Positions 10,698-20,628 of a stretch of 64,000 nt of DNA are shown piece by piece; the stretch's first letter is position 1; every line of letters starts with the position of its first letter. The DNA is from Mycolicibacterium diernhoferi (GTDB lineage Bacteria; Actinomycetota; Actinomycetes; Mycobacteriales; Mycobacteriaceae), in contig NZ_CP080332.1 in the NCBI RefSeq assembly GCF_019456655.1, positions 868,001-932,000 on the forward strand, written 5' to 3'. The notes under the pieces were generated by a model. It did not search any database, was not told the DNA's origin, and saw only the letters and a program-made list of their open reading frames with translations. A program made the translations under genes and the position numbers.

Positions 10698-10703
10698 ACT
10701 AGT
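10698..10703. repeat. Target-site duplication ACTAGT, right copy
   Basis: Second copy of the duplicated target. Its minus-strand TAG (10699-10701) is the stop codon of the Rv0464c homologue. Confidence 0.8.
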
Positions 10704-11262
10704 CCGGGAAGTCCAGCGGGATCCGCAGCGTCGCCATGGTGGCGGCCAGCGCATCGTATTGCCCTGCGAGCGTGCAGAATTCGATGATCTGGGCCCGGTT
10801 GTACAGCTTGGACAGGGCGGTCCAGGTTTCGGTGGACATGGACCGGGTGATGACGAACTCGTCGGTGGCGGTGATCAGCACCCGCTGAGGCTGGGTCAGG
10901 CCGGGAGCGTCGGGGCCCTCGAAGATGGCGGCCTGGGTGGCGGCGTCCAGCCCGCGGCTGCGGGCCAGCCGGCGGTGCTGCTGCAGTTCGTACTCGCTGT
11001 TGCGCAGATGGCCGACCCGCAGGATCACCACCTCGGCGTCCCGGCGGGACAGCTTGCCCGCGTAGAGCAGATATCCGGAGAACGGCAGCCACGCCAGGAA
11101 CAGCAGCCGGTGCTGGCCGATCACGTTGAACAGGTGGAACTTCGGGGCCCGGATGCCGCGGGCGCCGATCTTGGCGATGACCCAGTTCAGCGGCCCGAGT
11201 TCGCGGAATCCACCGGGCGGGATCCGGGGCGGCTGGGCGGGTTCGATATCGGAGTCGGTCAT
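10699..11262 (-). CDS. Carboxymuconolactone decarboxylase-like (AhpD-fold) protein, Rv0464c-like
   Basis: This 187-residue protein has the CMD/AhpD fold signature (AEVVILRVGHLRNSEYE...QHRRLARSRGL), with the conserved Glu/His but without the CxxC redox pair of AhpD proper, so peroxidase activity is doubtful. ATG 11262 overlaps the ramB stop in an ATGA, indicating translational coupling. The stop codon TAG is part of the target duplicated by the insertion sequence, so the protein is unchanged by the insertion. Frames upstream of 11262 are overlap with ramB. The substrate is unknown. Confidence 0.85.
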   Translation of the reverse strand: MTDSDIEPAQPPRIPPGGFRELGPLNWVIAKIGARGIRAPKFHLFNVIGQHRLLFLAWLPFSGYLLYAGKLSRRDAEVVILRVGHLRNSEYELQQHRRLARSRGLDAATQAAIFEGPDAPGLTQPQRVLITATDEFVITRSMSTETWTALSKLYNRAQIIEFCTLAGQYDALAATMATLRIPLDFPD

Positions 11263-12710
11263 GTCGTCTGCCTCACCAGATATGGGGACACCGTGCTGCG
11301 GTGTGCATCGAGGTCGAGCGCCTTGCCCAGGGCCGGGAAGGCGCGCTGTGGACAGTTGTCGCGTTCGCACACCCGGCAGCCGGCGCCGATCGGTGTCGCC
11401 ATCGGGTTCGACGTTGTCGCACCTGCGCCACCGGACAGATCCAGCCCTTCCGAGTAGACCAGCCGATGCGCATGGCGGAGTTCGCAGCCCAGGCCGATCG
11501 CGAATGTCTTGCCGGGCTGACCGTACCGCGCCGCGCGTCGTTCCACGGTGCGCGCCACCCACATGTAGTCACGGCCGTCGGGCATCTGGGCGATCTGCAC
11601 CAGGATCTTGCCGGGGTAGGCGAACGTCTCGTAGACGTTCCACAGCGGGCAGGTGCCGCCGGAGGAGGAGAAGTGGAAACCGGTGGCGGACTGGCGTTTG
11701 GACATGTTCCCGGCCCGGTCCACCCGGACGAAGGACAGCGGGACACCGCGCATGGACGGGCGCTGCAGGGTGGACAGCCGGTGCGCGATCGTCTCGTAGG
11801 ACACCGAGTAGAACGCCGAGAGCCGTTCGACGTCGTAGCGGAAGTTCTCGGCTGTCTCGTGGAACTGCCGGTAGGGCAGCACGAGCGCGGCGGCGACGTA
11901 GTTGGCCAACCCCAGCCGGGCCAGGGTGCGTGACTCGTCGCTGGTGAACTTGCCCTCGTCGACCAGCTTGTCGATCAGGTCGCCGAACTCCAGATAGCCC
12001 AGTTCGGCGGCCAGCTTGAACACGTACTGTCCGCCGGACAGGTGTTCGCCGATCTCCAGCGTGCGGGTTGCGGGGTCGAACCGGTGCAGCACCGAATCGT
12101 CGAGATCGTTGCGCCGCACGATGCGCACGCCGTGCACCCGGGTCAGCCGGTCGGACAGTTCCCGGGTCAGCTCGGCGCGGTGCATCCGCATCCGGATGGT
12201 GAGATCCTCGGCGGCGGTGTCGAGCTCGTCCAGATAGTTCTGCCGCTGGTAGAAGTAGTCGCGCACCTCTTCGTGCGGCATCGTGATGGTGCCCGTCCCG
12301 CTACCCCCGCTGCCCGAGGTGTACCGCCCCTCGGTGGCCGCGGCGAGCTGGGTGGTGGTGAGCCGGTAGCGCTGATGCAGGCTCACCATGGCCCGCGCGA
12401 ATTCCGGGTGGGCGCTGACGATATCGGCGAGTTCGGCCGGGTCGACGGCGATGTCGAGGTCGCGGTCGAGGGTCACCTCACGCAGTTCGGCCACCAGCCG
12501 GGTGTCGTCCTGGGAGGCGAAGAAGGTGGCGTCGACCCCGAACACCTCGGTGATGCGCAGCAGGACGGCGACGGTCAGCGGACGGACATCGTGTTCGATC
12601 TGATTGAGGTAGCTCGGGGAGATGTCGAGCATCTGCGCCAGCGCCGCCTGACTGAAGCCGCGCTCGCGGCGCAGTTGGCGCACCCGTGATCCGACGTAGG
12701 TCTTGGACAC
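11259..12710 (-). CDS. ramB: RamB-type Xre/short-chain fatty acid regulator
   Basis: This 483-residue regulator has an N-terminal Xre helix-turn-helix (about 8-62, RRERGFSQAALAQMLDISPSYLNQIE). A middle IrrE-like region and a C-terminal DUF2083 domain follow, with conserved cysteines (GGTCPLWN, GCRVCERDNCPQ). In Corynebacterium and Mycobacterium, RamB controls glyoxylate-cycle genes including isocitrate lyase, encoded 1.2 kb away on the other strand. It starts at GTG 12710. Its stop overlaps the next start by ATGA. Likely target sites are visible upstream of the isocitrate lyase gene. Confidence 0.93.
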   Translation of the reverse strand: MSKTYVGSRVRQLRRERGFSQAALAQMLDISPSYLNQIEHDVRPLTVAVLLRITEVFGVDATFFASQDDTRLVAELREVTLDRDLDIAVDPAELADIVSAHPEFARAMVSLHQRYRLTTTQLAAATEGRYTSGSGGSGTGTITMPHEEVRDYFYQRQNYLDELDTAAEDLTIRMRMHRAELTRELSDRLTRVHGVRIVRRNDLDDSVLHRFDPATRTLEIGEHLSGGQYVFKLAAELGYLEFGDLIDKLVDEGKFTSDESRTLARLGLANYVAAALVLPYRQFHETAENFRYDVERLSAFYSVSYETIAHRLSTLQRPSMRGVPLSFVRVDRAGNMSKRQSATGFHFSSSGGTCPLWNVYETFAYPGKILVQIAQMPDGRDYMWVARTVERRAARYGQPGKTFAIGLGCELRHAHRLVYSEGLDLSGGAGATTSNPMATPIGAGCRVCERDNCPQRAFPALGKALDLDAHRSTVSPYLVRQTT

Positions 12711-12817
12711 GTCACGAGGCTAACAACTTTGTGAAGATGGGGTTCGCAGCATTCGCATCGGTGGGCGCCCAGCCGCCCTGGCATGATCGCGATTGGTGAC
12801 TGACTGGGGAGGACAGC

Positions 12818-13639
12818 GTGAGCGAACCCACGGCGAAGGTGGCATCCGGCTTGGCGAAAACCATGATGCCGGTGCCGGACCCGCATCCCGACGTGTTCGA
12901 CGTCGAATGGCCGCTGCGGATGGCCGATATCGACCGCACCGGCAGGTTGCGGTTCGACGGAGCCGCTCGCCACATCCAGGACATCGGCCAGGACCAGCTG
13001 CGCGAGATGGGCTACGAGGATGTGCACCCCGCGTGGATCGTCCGGCGCACCATGATCGACCTGGTCGCGCCCATCGAGGGTCGGGACTTCCTGCGACTTC
13101 GGCGCTGGTGCTCGGGAACGTCGAACCGCTGGTGTGAGATGCGGGTCCGCATCGACGGCCGCAAGGGCGGGCTGATGGAATCCGAGGCGTTCTGGATCAA
13201 CTTCAGTCGGGAGACCCAGGGCCCGTCGCGCATCTCCGAGGACTTCCTGGCCGGCCTGCAGCGCACCACCGAGGTCGACCGGCTGCGCTGGAAGGCGTAC
13301 CTGAAGGCGGGTGGCCGTGAGGACGCCGAGCAGGTGCGCAGGTTCCCGCTCCGGGTCACCGACATCGACCTGTTCGACCACATGAACAACTCGGTTTACT
13401 GGAGTGTGATCGAGGATTACCTGGAGACCGCGCCGGATCTGTTGAAGGAGCCGTTGCGGGTGACCATCGAGCACGATTCGGCGGTGGCGCTCGGTGATGA
13501 TCTGGAGATACTGCTGCACACCTACCCGGCGGGGTCGACCGAGAAGTTCGGTGCCGAACTCACCGACCGCACTGTTAGAACGCTCACATATGTCGTCGGC
13601 GACGAGGTGAAAGCGGTCGCATCGGTGTTCGGCCGGTGA
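12818..13639 (+). CDS. Acyl-ACP thioesterase family protein (Rv0466-like)
   Basis: This 273-residue protein contains two hotdog domains of the FatA/acyl-ACP thioesterase family. The first holds RMADIDRTGRLRFDGAARHIQD; the second holds DIDLFDHMNNSVYW, the usual site of the catalytic Asn/His region. The family releases fatty acids from acyl carrier protein in the cytosol. GTG 12818 follows GGGGAGGACAG. It is divergent from ramB and lies upstream of aceA but is separated from it by 233 bp with its own regulatory sites, so it is probably a separate unit. Confidence 0.88.
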   Translation: MSEPTAKVASGLAKTMMPVPDPHPDVFDVEWPLRMADIDRTGRLRFDGAARHIQDIGQDQLREMGYEDVHPAWIVRRTMIDLVAPIEGRDFLRLRRWCSGTSNRWCEMRVRIDGRKGGLMESEAFWINFSRETQGPSRISEDFLAGLQRTTEVDRLRWKAYLKAGGREDAEQVRRFPLRVTDIDLFDHMNNSVYWSVIEDYLETAPDLLKEPLRVTIEHDSAVALGDDLEILLHTYPAGSTEKFGAELTDRTVRTLTYVVGDEVKAVASVFGR

Positions 13640-13733
13640 CCCGGACGGTTTTAACAGTACGCGCGTACTGACCAGCGTAAACCGCTACCGCCGAGTAGTT
13701 TCTGAACCGGTAAAGCGCCGACGCTTCTTCGCA

Positions 13734-13747
13734 AGATTTGCAAATCT
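13734..13747. promoter_or_regulatory. Perfect palindrome AGATTTGCAAATCT, candidate RamB site
   Basis: This 14-bp perfect palindrome lies 126 bp before aceA and contains the TTTGCAAA core known for RamB boxes. RamB is encoded next door. Confidence 0.6.
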
Positions 13748-13764
13748 GTGCAATTGGTTGGCCG

Positions 13765-13774
13765 AAATTTGCAC
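13765..13774. promoter_or_regulatory. Second candidate RamB half-site AAATTTGCAC
   Basis: It lies 31 bp (three helical turns) downstream of the palindrome and shares its ATTTGCA core. Confidence 0.45.
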
Positions 13775-13872
13775 GTGAGACGGGTGGACCTGCGCATATG
13801 GCATGAGGCATCCTCGGGTTAACACGACAGCGAAGCCGCAGCAGTGTTAACAAAGTTGATGAAGGAGCCGCC

Positions 13873-15159
13873 ATGTCCACCGTTGGCACGCCGAAGAGCC
13901 CGGAGCAGATCCAGCACGACTGGGACCACAACCCGCGCTGGAAGGGCATCACCCGCACCTACACCCCCAAGGACGTCGTTGCCCTGCAGGGTTCGGTCGT
14001 CGAGGAGAACACCCTCGCCCGCCGCGGCGCCGAGGTGCTGTGGGAGCAGCTCCACAACATGGACTTCGTCAACGCGCTCGGCGCGCTGACCGGCAACCAG
14101 GCCGTGCAGCAGGTGCGCGCGGGCCTCAAGGCCATCTACCTGTCCGGCTGGCAGGTCGCCGGTGACGCCAACCTGAGCGGGCACACCTACCCCGACCAGA
14201 GCCTGTACCCGGCCAACTCGGTGCCGCAGGTGGTGCGCCGCATCAACAACGCGCTGCTGCGTGCCGACCAGATCGCCAAGGTCGAGGGCGACACCTCGGT
14301 GGAGAACTGGCTGGCCCCGATCGTCGCCGACGGTGAGGCCGGTTTCGGTGGCGCGCTCAACGTCTACGAACTGCAGAAGGCCATGATCGCCGCGGGCGTC
14401 GCCGGCTCGCACTGGGAAGACCAGCTGGCCTCGGAGAAGAAGTGTGGCCACCTCGGTGGCAAGGTGCTGATCCCGACCCAGCAGCACATCCGCACCCTGA
14501 CCTCGGCTCGCCTGGCCGCCGACGTGGCCGATGTCCCGACCCTGGTCATCGCCCGCACCGACGCCGAGGCCGCGACCCTGATCACCTCCGATGTGGACGA
14601 GCGTGACCGTCCGTTCATCACCGGTGAGCGCACCAACGAGGGCTTCTACCGGGTGCAGAACGGCCTGGAGCCGTGCATCGCCCGTGCCAAGGCCTACGCG
14701 CCGTACGCCGACCTCATCTGGATGGAGACCGGCACCCCGGACCTGGAGCTGGCCAAGAAGTTCGCCGAGGGCGTCAAGGCCGAGTTCCCCGACCAGATGC
14801 TGTCCTACAACTGCTCGCCGTCGTTCAACTGGAAGCAGCACCTGGACGACGACACCATCGCCAAGTTCCAGCGCGAGCTGGGTGCGATGGGCTTCAAGTT
14901 CCAGTTCATCACGCTGGCCGGCTTCCACGCCCTGAACTACTCGATGTTCGATCTGGCCCACGGCTACGCCCGCGAGCAGATGAAGGCGTACGTCGACCTG
15001 CAGGAGCGCGAGTTCGCCGCCGAGGAGCGCGGTTACACCGCCACCAAGCACCAGCGCGAGGTCGGCGCCGGCTACTTCGACCGCATCGCCACCACGGTGG
15101 ACCCGAACAGCTCGACCACCGCGCTGTCCGGTTCGACCGAAGAGGGTCAGTTCCACTGA
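13873..15159 (+). CDS. aceA: Isocitrate lyase (Icl1 type)
   Basis: It splits isocitrate into succinate and glyoxylate in the glyoxylate cycle and also acts as methylisocitrate lyase in mycobacterial propionate metabolism. At 428 residues it equals M. tuberculosis Icl1. The signature KKCGHLGGK has its catalytic Cys at residue 191, as in the characterised enzyme. ATG 13873 follows GAAGGAG. The 233-bp upstream region holds candidate RamB sites, consistent with induction on fatty acids or acetate. A strong hairpin lies between this gene and fadB2. Confidence 0.98.
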   Translation: MSTVGTPKSPEQIQHDWDHNPRWKGITRTYTPKDVVALQGSVVEENTLARRGAEVLWEQLHNMDFVNALGALTGNQAVQQVRAGLKAIYLSGWQVAGDANLSGHTYPDQSLYPANSVPQVVRRINNALLRADQIAKVEGDTSVENWLAPIVADGEAGFGGALNVYELQKAMIAAGVAGSHWEDQLASEKKCGHLGGKVLIPTQQHIRTLTSARLAADVADVPTLVIARTDAEAATLITSDVDERDRPFITGERTNEGFYRVQNGLEPCIARAKAYAPYADLIWMETGTPDLELAKKFAEGVKAEFPDQMLSYNCSPSFNWKQHLDDDTIAKFQRELGAMGFKFQFITLAGFHALNYSMFDLAHGYAREQMKAYVDLQEREFAAEERGYTATKHQREVGAGYFDRIATTVDPNSSTTALSGSTEEGQFH

Positions 15160-15206
15160 GCGCAGCCGCTCGAGTCACTGGGGCTCTGATCCCCACGAGT
15201 TGATAA

Positions 15207-15244
15207 CGTCAGGCCTCGTCCGCGTTTGCGGGCGGGGCCTGACG
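15207..15244 (+). terminator. Hairpin between aceA and fadB2
   Basis: CGTCAGGCCTCGTCCGC pairs over 17 positions (two G-U pairs in RNA) with 15228-15244 across a GTTT loop. No T-run follows. It ends only 24 nt before the fadB2 start, so it may be an attenuator as well as an aceA terminator. Confidence 0.6.
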
Positions 15245-15268
15245 GCTGTTCGGAGTCAAGGAGAAGCA

Positions 15269-16123
15269 GTGAGCATCGAACGAGTCGGCGTCATCGGCGC
15301 CGGTCAGATGGGCGGCGGTATCGCCGAAGTGTGTGCGAAGGCCGGGGCACAGGTGCTCGTCTTCGAGCCCACCGACGACCTGATCTCCGCGGGCAGCAAG
15401 CGCATCACCGCGTCGCTGGACCGGGCCGCGGCCAAGGGCAAGCTCAGCGAGGCCGACCGGGACGCGACGCTGGGACGGTTGGCCTACACCACCAACCTGG
15501 CCGACATGGCCGACCGGCAGTTGACCATCGAGGCGATCGTCGAGGACGACACCGTCAAGGCGAAGGTGTTCGCCGAACTCGACCGCGTCATCGAGGACCC
15601 CGACGCCGTGCTGGCCTCGAACACCTCCAGCATTCCGATCATGAAGATCGCGGCCGCCACCAAGAATCCGCAGCGGGTGCTCGGGCTGCACTTCTTCAAC
15701 CCGGTGCCGGTGCTGCCGCTGGTGGAACTGATCTCCACCCTGGTCACCTCCGAGGCCGCGGTGACGCGCACCGAGGAGTTCGCCGCGAACGTGCTGGGCA
15801 AGCAGGTCGTGCGTTGCGGTGACCGATCCGGGTTCGTGGTGAACGCGCTGTTGGTGCCGTATCTGCTCTCCGCGGTCCGCATGGTGGAGTCCGGTTTCGC
15901 CACCGTCGAGGACGTCGACAAGGCCGTCGTGGCCGGGTTGTCGCATCCGATGGGCCCGTTGCGGTTGTCAGATCTCGTGGGACTTGACACCCTGAAGCTG
16001 ATCGCGGACAAGATGTACGAGGAGTTCAAGGAGCCGTTGTATGGGCCGCCGCCACTGCTGCTGCGCATGGTCGAGGCGGGCCAGCTCGGCAAGAAATCAG
16101 GCCAAGGTTTCTACACATACTGA
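15269..16123 (+). CDS. fadB2: 3-hydroxybutyryl-CoA dehydrogenase FadB2
   Basis: This 284-residue NAD(P)-dependent enzyme interconverts acetoacetyl-CoA and 3-hydroxybutyryl-CoA. The Rossmann motif GAGQMGGGIA is at about 9-18. The catalytic region LGLHFFNPVPVLPLVE and the C-terminal dimer domain with GLSHPMGPLRLSDLVGLD are intact. GTG 15269 is chosen because AAGGAG lies 6 nt upstream and the length then matches the family. Longer in-frame starts would run through the hairpin. The gene follows aceA, as in M. tuberculosis Rv0467-Rv0468. Confidence 0.95.
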   Translation: MSIERVGVIGAGQMGGGIAEVCAKAGAQVLVFEPTDDLISAGSKRITASLDRAAAKGKLSEADRDATLGRLAYTTNLADMADRQLTIEAIVEDDTVKAKVFAELDRVIEDPDAVLASNTSSIPIMKIAAATKNPQRVLGLHFFNPVPVLPLVELISTLVTSEAAVTRTEEFAANVLGKQVVRCGDRSGFVVNALLVPYLLSAVRMVESGFATVEDVDKAVVAGLSHPMGPLRLSDLVGLDTLKLIADKMYEEFKEPLYGPPPLLLRMVEAGQLGKKSGQGFYTY

Positions 16124-16203
16124 AATCGGTGAAAAGTCAGCCAGACTAACATGCGGTAGAGTGTCCGCGTTGCGGTGTGGATAACTTAAAAGTGGGTAAC
16201 TGA

Positions 16204-17112
<909 letters not shown>

Positions 17113-17124
17113 CGGCCGGCGCAG

Positions 17125-17997
17125 CTAGGCCTGCGCCAACCGCTTCTTCTCCGCGTCGACATCGAAATTGGCGGGCGGCCACTTCAAGTCGAGGCTCTTG
17201 AGGGCTTCGATCATCAACTCCAGCACCGCGAGTCGGCTGTACCACTTGCGGTTGCAGGGCACGATGTACCACGGCGCATACGCGGTCGAGGTCTTGTCCA
17301 GCATGGCCTGATAGGCCTCCTGGTAGCGCGGCCACTTCAGTCGCTCGTCGATGTCGGCGGGGTTGTACTTCCAGTACTTGTCGGGCCGGTCCAGTCGTTC
17401 GGCCAACCGCTTCTTCTGTTCGGCCAGCGAGACGAACATCGCGACCTTGACGATCGTCGTCCCGGCGTCGACGAGGTCCTGCTCGAACGCGTTGATCTCG
17501 TCGTAGCGCGCGCCCCAGACGTTCGGCGCCACCAGATTGTGCACCCGCACGATCAGCACATCCTCGTAGTGCGAGCGGTCGAAGACGCCGATGTGCCCGG
17601 CCGCGGGAAGCGCCTTGTTGATCCGCCACAGGTAGTGGTGCGAGAGCTCCTCGGGGGTGGGCTTACCGAAGCTCTTGTACTGGATGCCCTGCGGATTGCT
17701 CGCTCCGACAACATGTTTGACGATGCCGCCCTTGCCTGCGGTGTCCATGCCCTGCAGCACCAGCAACACCGAACGGTGGTCACCGCTGCGGCTGTTGGCG
17801 TACAGCATCTCCTGCAGGCCGGCGAAGCGTTCGTTGCGTTCGGCCATCAGAGCGGGCGCATCGGACTTCGAACCGGTGAACCCGGGCGTGGCCTCGGCGT
17901 CGATATCGGCGACCTTGTCCCCGGCGCGGTATCTCAGGTGGGTGTGGGGCACATGGCTCCACAGCTCCGGCAGGTCAGAGGTGTTGTCTGGGCTCAC
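17125..17997 (-). CDS. ppk2: PPK2-family polyphosphate kinase
   Basis: This 290-residue kinase transfers phosphate between polyphosphate and nucleotides. The Walker A loop is GMDTAGKGG (83-91), the Walker B region DRSHYEDVL begins at Asp140, and a lid with basic residues (EQKKRLAERLDRP) follows. The single-domain length fits a class I/III PPK2. GTG 17997 is the only well-placed start. It is just downstream of, and on the same strand as, the TetR gene (5 bp apart), so the two may be cotranscribed. Whether it mainly makes NTPs or polyphosphate cannot be told from sequence. Confidence 0.92.
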   Translation of the reverse strand: MSPDNTSDLPELWSHVPHTHLRYRAGDKVADIDAEATPGFTGSKSDAPALMAERNERFAGLQEMLYANSRSGDHRSVLLVLQGMDTAGKGGIVKHVVGASNPQGIQYKSFGKPTPEELSHHYLWRINKALPAAGHIGVFDRSHYEDVLIVRVHNLVAPNVWGARYDEINAFEQDLVDAGTTIVKVAMFVSLAEQKKRLAERLDRPDKYWKYNPADIDERLKWPRYQEAYQAMLDKTSTAYAPWYIVPCNRKWYSRLAVLELMIEALKSLDLKWPPANFDVDAEKKRLAQA

Positions 17998-18002
17998 AGC
18001 CG

Positions 18003-18704
18003 CTAGTCAAGCAGGTGCGGCGGCAGAACGGGGGCCGGATGATTCTGCGAGTTGAACTTCTCCAGCGACCCGCCGACCTCGACGATGCCGCACAGCGAAC
18101 TCCAGGACAGCATCGTCAGGTAATCGATCAGCTCGTCTGTGGTCATCCGGGGATTGGACATCCAGGAGTGTGTCGCCAGCTGCACCCCGCCGACGATCAT
18201 GAACGCCCAGGGTTCCACTCCGGCGGTGTCCATCCCGACGACCTGCATCCGGCGGCGCAGCATCACCGCGAGCATCCGGGCGATGATCGTCTCGGAGTCG
18301 TTGATGGCCTTCGTTCGGCTCGAGCTGTTGTTGGACATGACGAACCGGTACGGCTCGGGTTCGGAGGCGACGGTGTCGACGTAGACCCGGATGATCTCGC
18401 GCACCAGCGCGTAGCCGTCCAGGTTCGACGACAGCGCGGCGGCCATGTTCGGGATCAGGGTGACCTGCGCGAACCGCATCATCACCGCGGTGGTGAGGTC
18501 GTTCTTGTCGACGAAGTAGCGGTAGAGCACGGTCTTGGAGACACCGATCTCGGCCGCGATCTCGTCCATGCTGACGTTGGCGCCGCGTTGCCGGATAGCC
18601 TCCAGCGTGCCGTCCACCAGCTCGTTTCGTCGTTCGACTTTGTGCTGGTGCCAGCGTCGTTTGCGGCCGTCGGTCTTGACCGCTGCCGCGCTCTGCTGTG
18701 CCAC
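18003..18704 (-). CDS. TetR-family regulator (Rv0472c-like)
   Basis: This 233-residue protein has a TetR helix-turn-helix at about 30-75 (VSMDEIAAEIGVSKTVLYRYFVDK) preceded by a basic arm (KRRWHQHKVERR). GTG 18704 gives a natural N-terminus; a longer frame to 18791 would overlap the divergent DUF445 gene. The ligand-binding half shows no diagnostic motif. Position matches Rv0472c. The divergent DUF445 gene and the downstream PPK2 gene are the obvious candidate targets. Confidence 0.88.
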   Translation of the reverse strand: MAQQSAAAVKTDGRKRRWHQHKVERRNELVDGTLEAIRQRGANVSMDEIAAEIGVSKTVLYRYFVDKNDLTTAVMMRFAQVTLIPNMAAALSSNLDGYALVREIIRVYVDTVASEPEPYRFVMSNNSSSRTKAINDSETIIARMLAVMLRRRMQVVGMDTAGVEPWAFMIVGGVQLATHSWMSNPRMTTDELIDYLTMLSWSSLCGIVEVGGSLEKFNSQNHPAPVLPPHLLD

Positions 18705-18782
18705 AGTCGTGATAGTCCGTTCACTAGGTCGCCCTGATACTACGGGGGACGGGCCGCTGGCGCCGTAGCGGATGATGGGGGA

Positions 18783-20075
18783 GTGGTGCACACGAGTTTT
18801 GCAGAGTCGCTGGCCGGTGCCGATTCTGAGGCCGATCGGGAACGGCAGCGCGCGCTACGGCAGATGAAGGTCGTCGCTCTGGGTTTCCTGGTCGGGGCGA
18901 CGGTGATCTTCCTGGTCTGCACCTGGCTGCAGTCGCGTGGTGACGCGGGCCCGTGGGTCGGTTACGTCCGGGCCGCCGCCGAGGCAGGCATGGTCGGTGC
19001 GCTGGCCGACTGGTTCGCGGTGACCGCGCTGTTCAAGCATCCGCTGGGCATCCCGATCCCGCACACCGCGATCATCAAACGTAAGAAGGACCAGCTCGGC
19101 GAGGGGCTCGGGACCTTCGTGCGGGAGAACTTCATGTCGGCCGAGGTGATCGAGGCCAAGCTCCGCGACGCCGAGGTGGCCGGCCGGGTCGGGAAGTGGC
19201 TGGCCGATCAGCGGCACGCCGAGCGGGTGGCCGCCGAGGTGTCCACGGTGCTGCGGGTGCTCATCGAGATGCTGCGCGACGAGGACGTCCAGCAGGTGCT
19301 GGACCGGATGATCGTCAAGCGCATCGCCGAACCGCAGTGGGGTCCGCCGATCGGCCGGGTGCTGTCCAGCCTGCTCGAAGAGGGCCGTCAGGAAGCGCTG
19401 ATCCAGCTGCTGGCCGATCGGGCGTTCCAGTGGTCGCTGAACGCGGGCGAGGTGATCGAGCGGGTGATCGAGCGCGATTCCCCGACCTGGTCGCCGCGCT
19501 GGGTGGATCACCTGGTGGGCGACCGGATCCACCGCGAACTGATGGACTTCACCGACAAGGTGCGCCGCGACCCGAACCACGAACTGCGCCGCTCGGCGAC
19601 CAAGTTCCTGTTCGAGTTCGCCGACGACCTGCAGCACGACGACGCCACCATCGCGCGGGCCGAGAACGTCAAGGAACAGATCATGGCCCGCGACGAGGTG
19701 GCGCGCGCGGCCGAGACGGCCTGGGCCGCGGCCAAGCGCATCGTGCTGGAGTCGGTCGACGACCCGTCCTCGACGCTGCGTACCCGGGTGGCCGACACCG
19801 TAATGCGCATCGGCGAAACGCTGCGCGACGACCCCGAGATGCGGGACAAGGTCGACAACTGGATGGTGCGCGCCGCTCAGCACCTGGTGACCCAGTATGG
19901 GACGGAGATCACAGCGATCATCACCGAAACCGTCGAGCGCTGGGACGCCGATGAGGCGAGCCGCCGGATCGAGCTACATGTGGGTCGTGACCTGCAGTTC
20001 ATCCGGATCAACGGCACCGTGGTGGGTGCTTTGGCCGGCCTGGTCATCTACACGGTCGCGCAACTGCTTTTCTAA
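18783..20075 (+). CDS. DUF445 membrane protein (Rv0473-like)
   Basis: This 430-residue DUF445/YjiN-type protein has one N-terminal membrane segment ([19 protein letters not shown], about 30-48) and the family signature [30 protein letters not shown] long helical cytoplasmic region follows, and a second hydrophobic segment lies at the extreme C-terminus ([18 protein letters not shown]). GTG 18783 follows GGGGGAG. The function of the family is not known. The gene precedes the Xre-hbhA operon by 86 bp. Confidence 0.85.
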   Translation: MVHTSFAESLAGADSEADRERQRALRQMKVVALGFLVGATVIFLVCTWLQSRGDAGPWVGYVRAAAEAGMVGALADWFAVTALFKHPLGIPIPHTAIIKRKKDQLGEGLGTFVRENFMSAEVIEAKLRDAEVAGRVGKWLADQRHAERVAAEVSTVLRVLIEMLRDEDVQQVLDRMIVKRIAEPQWGPPIGRVLSSLLEEGRQEALIQLLADRAFQWSLNAGEVIERVIERDSPTWSPRWVDHLVGDRIHRELMDFTDKVRRDPNHELRRSATKFLFEFADDLQHDDATIARAENVKEQIMARDEVARAAETAWAAAKRIVLESVDDPSSTLRTRVADTVMRIGETLRDDPEMRDKVDNWMVRAAQHLVTQYGTEITAIITETVERWDADEASRRIELHVGRDLQFIRINGTVVGALAGLVIYTVAQLLF

Positions 20076-20076
20076 A

Positions 20077-20109
20077 AGTGCTAGCAGAGTGCTTGCAATA
20101 GTTAGCACT
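20077..20109. promoter_or_regulatory. Repeated/inverted AGTGCTAGC operator upstream of the Xre-hbhA operon
   Basis: AGTGCTAGC (20077-20085) and AGTGCTTGC (20088-20096) are direct repeats 11 bp apart. GTTAGCACT (20101-20109) is their inverted partner. They lie 52-85 bp before the Xre gene start and are a plausible autoregulatory operator. Confidence 0.5.
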
Positions 20110-20161
20110 CGTGTGTCACGGTGGATTCGTCAGCCAGAAACCGACGGATCGAGGGTTCATC

Positions 20162-20617
20162 ATGACGCAGGACGAAAATCTTGCAGCTGTGGTGAGCAAC
20201 GCTGCACAGGACATCGGCAGTTACATCAGAGCCCAACGCGAGGCGGCGCAGGTATCGGTGCGCCAGCTGGCCGAGAAGGCAGGGGTGAGCAATCCCTACC
20301 TGAGCCAGATCGAGCGCGGGCTGCGCAAACCATCGGCCGATGTGCTCAACCAGATTGCCAAGGCGTTGCGTGTCTCCGCCGAGGTGCTCTACGTGCAGGC
20401 TGGGATGCTCGAACCCAGCGATGCCAGCCAGGTGCGCGACGCGATTGTCACCGATACCGCGATCACCGAACGGCAGAAACAGGTACTGCTCGATATCTAC
20501 AACTCGTTCTGTCAGCAAAACGAGGCAGAAGCCGAAGTCGAAGCAGCGGCCGAGGCCGGCGCAGAAGCCGAAGTAGCCGAAGTAGCCGAACTGGCTACCC
20601 AACCGCACGCACTCTGA
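20162..20617 (+). CDS. Xre-family regulator (Rv0474-like)
   Basis: This 151-residue protein has an Xre helix-turn-helix at about 20-75 ([23 protein letters not shown]). The C-terminal tail is rich in Glu and Ala (residues 120-145) and longer than in M. tuberculosis. ATG 20162 gives the start corresponding to Rv0474. The gene lies 11 bp before hbhA, so the two form an operon. A copper-responsive role has been reported for the M. tuberculosis protein; nothing in this sequence confirms metal binding. Repeated AGTGCTAGC-type sites upstream suggest autoregulation. Confidence 0.87.
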   Translation: MTQDENLAAVVSNAAQDIGSYIRAQREAAQVSVRQLAEKAGVSNPYLSQIERGLRKPSADVLNQIAKALRVSAEVLYVQAGMLEPSDASQVRDAIVTDTAITERQKQVLLDIYNSFCQQNEAEAEVEAAAEAGAEAEVAEVAELATQPHAL

Positions 20618-20628
20618 GAGGAAATACC

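Noticed and set aside
20087..20110. CIRCE heat-shock element upstream of the Xre gene
   Set aside because: CIRCE is TTAGCACTC-N9-GAGTGCTAA; here the halves are in the reverse order, so HrcA binding is not expected.
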